DNA of 64,000 bases. It comes from Coix lacryma-jobi var. lacryma-jobi. Taxonomy: Eukaryota; Streptophyta; Magnoliopsida; Poales; Poaceae. Shown here one piece after another: positions 63,535 through 64,000 of the stretch. A program made the translations under genes and the position numbers. The notes under the pieces are model-generated. The model saw only the letters and a list, made by a program, of their open reading frames with translations, ran no database searches and had not been told where the DNA came from. The DNA lies in the NCBI GenBank assembly GCA_009763385.1, contig CM019827.1, positions 118,057,964 to 118,121,963 on the forward strand. The letters run 5' to 3'. The first letter of the stretch is position 1, and each line of letters opens with the position of its first letter.

Positions 63535-64000
63535 TGAATGAGTAATTAAGGACGGTAGCTAGAATACATTTTCAACATCTAGGAGAACTCTTACACATGT
63601 GATAATTGAAATATATTATTCACCCTTTATCCAAACAGGCCCACCCTGGCTTTTGTATAGTTTTGATCTTATGCAGGGTGAGGTGTATGACTGGTTTTGG
63701 ACTTCCTACAAACTACGTTGCGGGTCCAGAGGCTTTGTTCAAGCCTCAAGATCCATTCAACCACTTTGTTAGGAATCAACCAGATAAGGTATAGACAATT
63801 GTTGTCACTTTGACTTTCCGACAAACTCCCACAAGGATCGAAGAAGGTCAACGTTACAAGTTTTCAAGCACGTGACGAGTGACGACACCAGACGTTGTAC
63901 CACTCACAATTCCATTGTGAGTCATGGTAAGTTTAATCGAGGTGAGTCAGTCTTGCTCATGGACTTTAAATTGATGAGTAGTTATCTTATTAAATCCTTT
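63535..64000 (+). other. X3 leader, no gene seen
   Basis: AT-rich sequence with no frame resembling X2 gag yet. By element order it is the untranslated leader or the first codons of gag. Confidence 0.5.

Larger units (their letters stand above)
61683..64000 (+). mobile_element. X3: gypsy element, 5' LTR and leader, continues past window
   Basis: 5' LTR 61683-63508, PBS 63517-63534, leader to the window end. It is the youngest layer at this end, since it cuts C2. The left TSD candidate is ACGCC (61678-61682), to be matched after the 3' LTR outside the window. Confidence 0.85.

Noticed and set aside
1..64000. Host protein-coding gene, tRNA, rRNA, CRISPR or plasmid features
   Set aside because: None of the frames matches a host family I recognise. 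The organism is a plant, so CRISPR is not expected. The tRNA-like stretches are retrotransposon primer sites of 12-18 bases only.

Overview
The window looks like pericentromeric or other repeat-dense nuclear DNA from a grass (Poaceae, probably panicoid; species not determinable from this stretch). I find no host gene, tRNA, rRNA or CRISPR array. Almost all 64 kb is LTR retrotransposon, nested several levels deep. The evidence is Ty3/gypsy elements with a second RNase H and antisense extra genes (Tat lineage), Ty1/copia elements of the Sirevirus type, long non-coding LTRs, tRNA primer-binding sites and exact 5-bp target-site duplications (TSDs).

Layout. G1 (1-4490 and 17417-22786) is a Tat-type Ty3 element entered inside its protease. 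It has pol on the plus strand, two genes on the minus strand, then a polypurine tract (PPT) and 3' LTR. T2 (4491-17416, TSD CCTCC) is a complete Tat element of another family inserted in a minus-strand exon of G1. X1 (22787-32360) is a degraded gypsy element with tRNA-Asp-type priming; it carries a 3.67-kb Tekay-like solo LTR (23468-27134, TSD GAAGA). G2 (32361-39219 and 50215-52831) is a second member of the G1 family. C1 (39220-50214, minus strand, TSD AGTAT) is a nearly intact Sirevirus inserted in G2's antisense gene. X2 (52832-56153, minus) is an inverted relative of X1. C2 (56154-61682, plus) is a Sirevirus of the C1 family, cut by X3 (61683 to the window end), another relative of X1/X2.

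How the parts work. Each plus- or minus-strand pol supplies protease, reverse transcriptase, RNase H and integrase. LTRs supply promoters (TATA boxes are visible), and PBS/PPT sites prime the two DNA strands. Most coding regions are broken by stops and one-base indels; C1 pol is the exception, with a 969-codon open frame.

The most interesting content is the antisense gene layer of the Tat elements. G1 and G2 share a three-exon antisense gene (aORF2) with its own TATA box. Its frame closes perfectly when each nested insertion and one TSD copy are removed. G1 has a further plant-mobile-domain gene that G2 lacks. T2 has an antisense gene whose start, MARLKQTAR, is almost the start of histone H3.

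Other signals are element-wide word saturation in T2 (CCTTCG/CGAAGG), hairpin arrays whose stems change in compensation, an in-frame UAG shared by two Sirevirus gag genes, and LTRs of the X family bordered by PPT on one side and PBS on the other.
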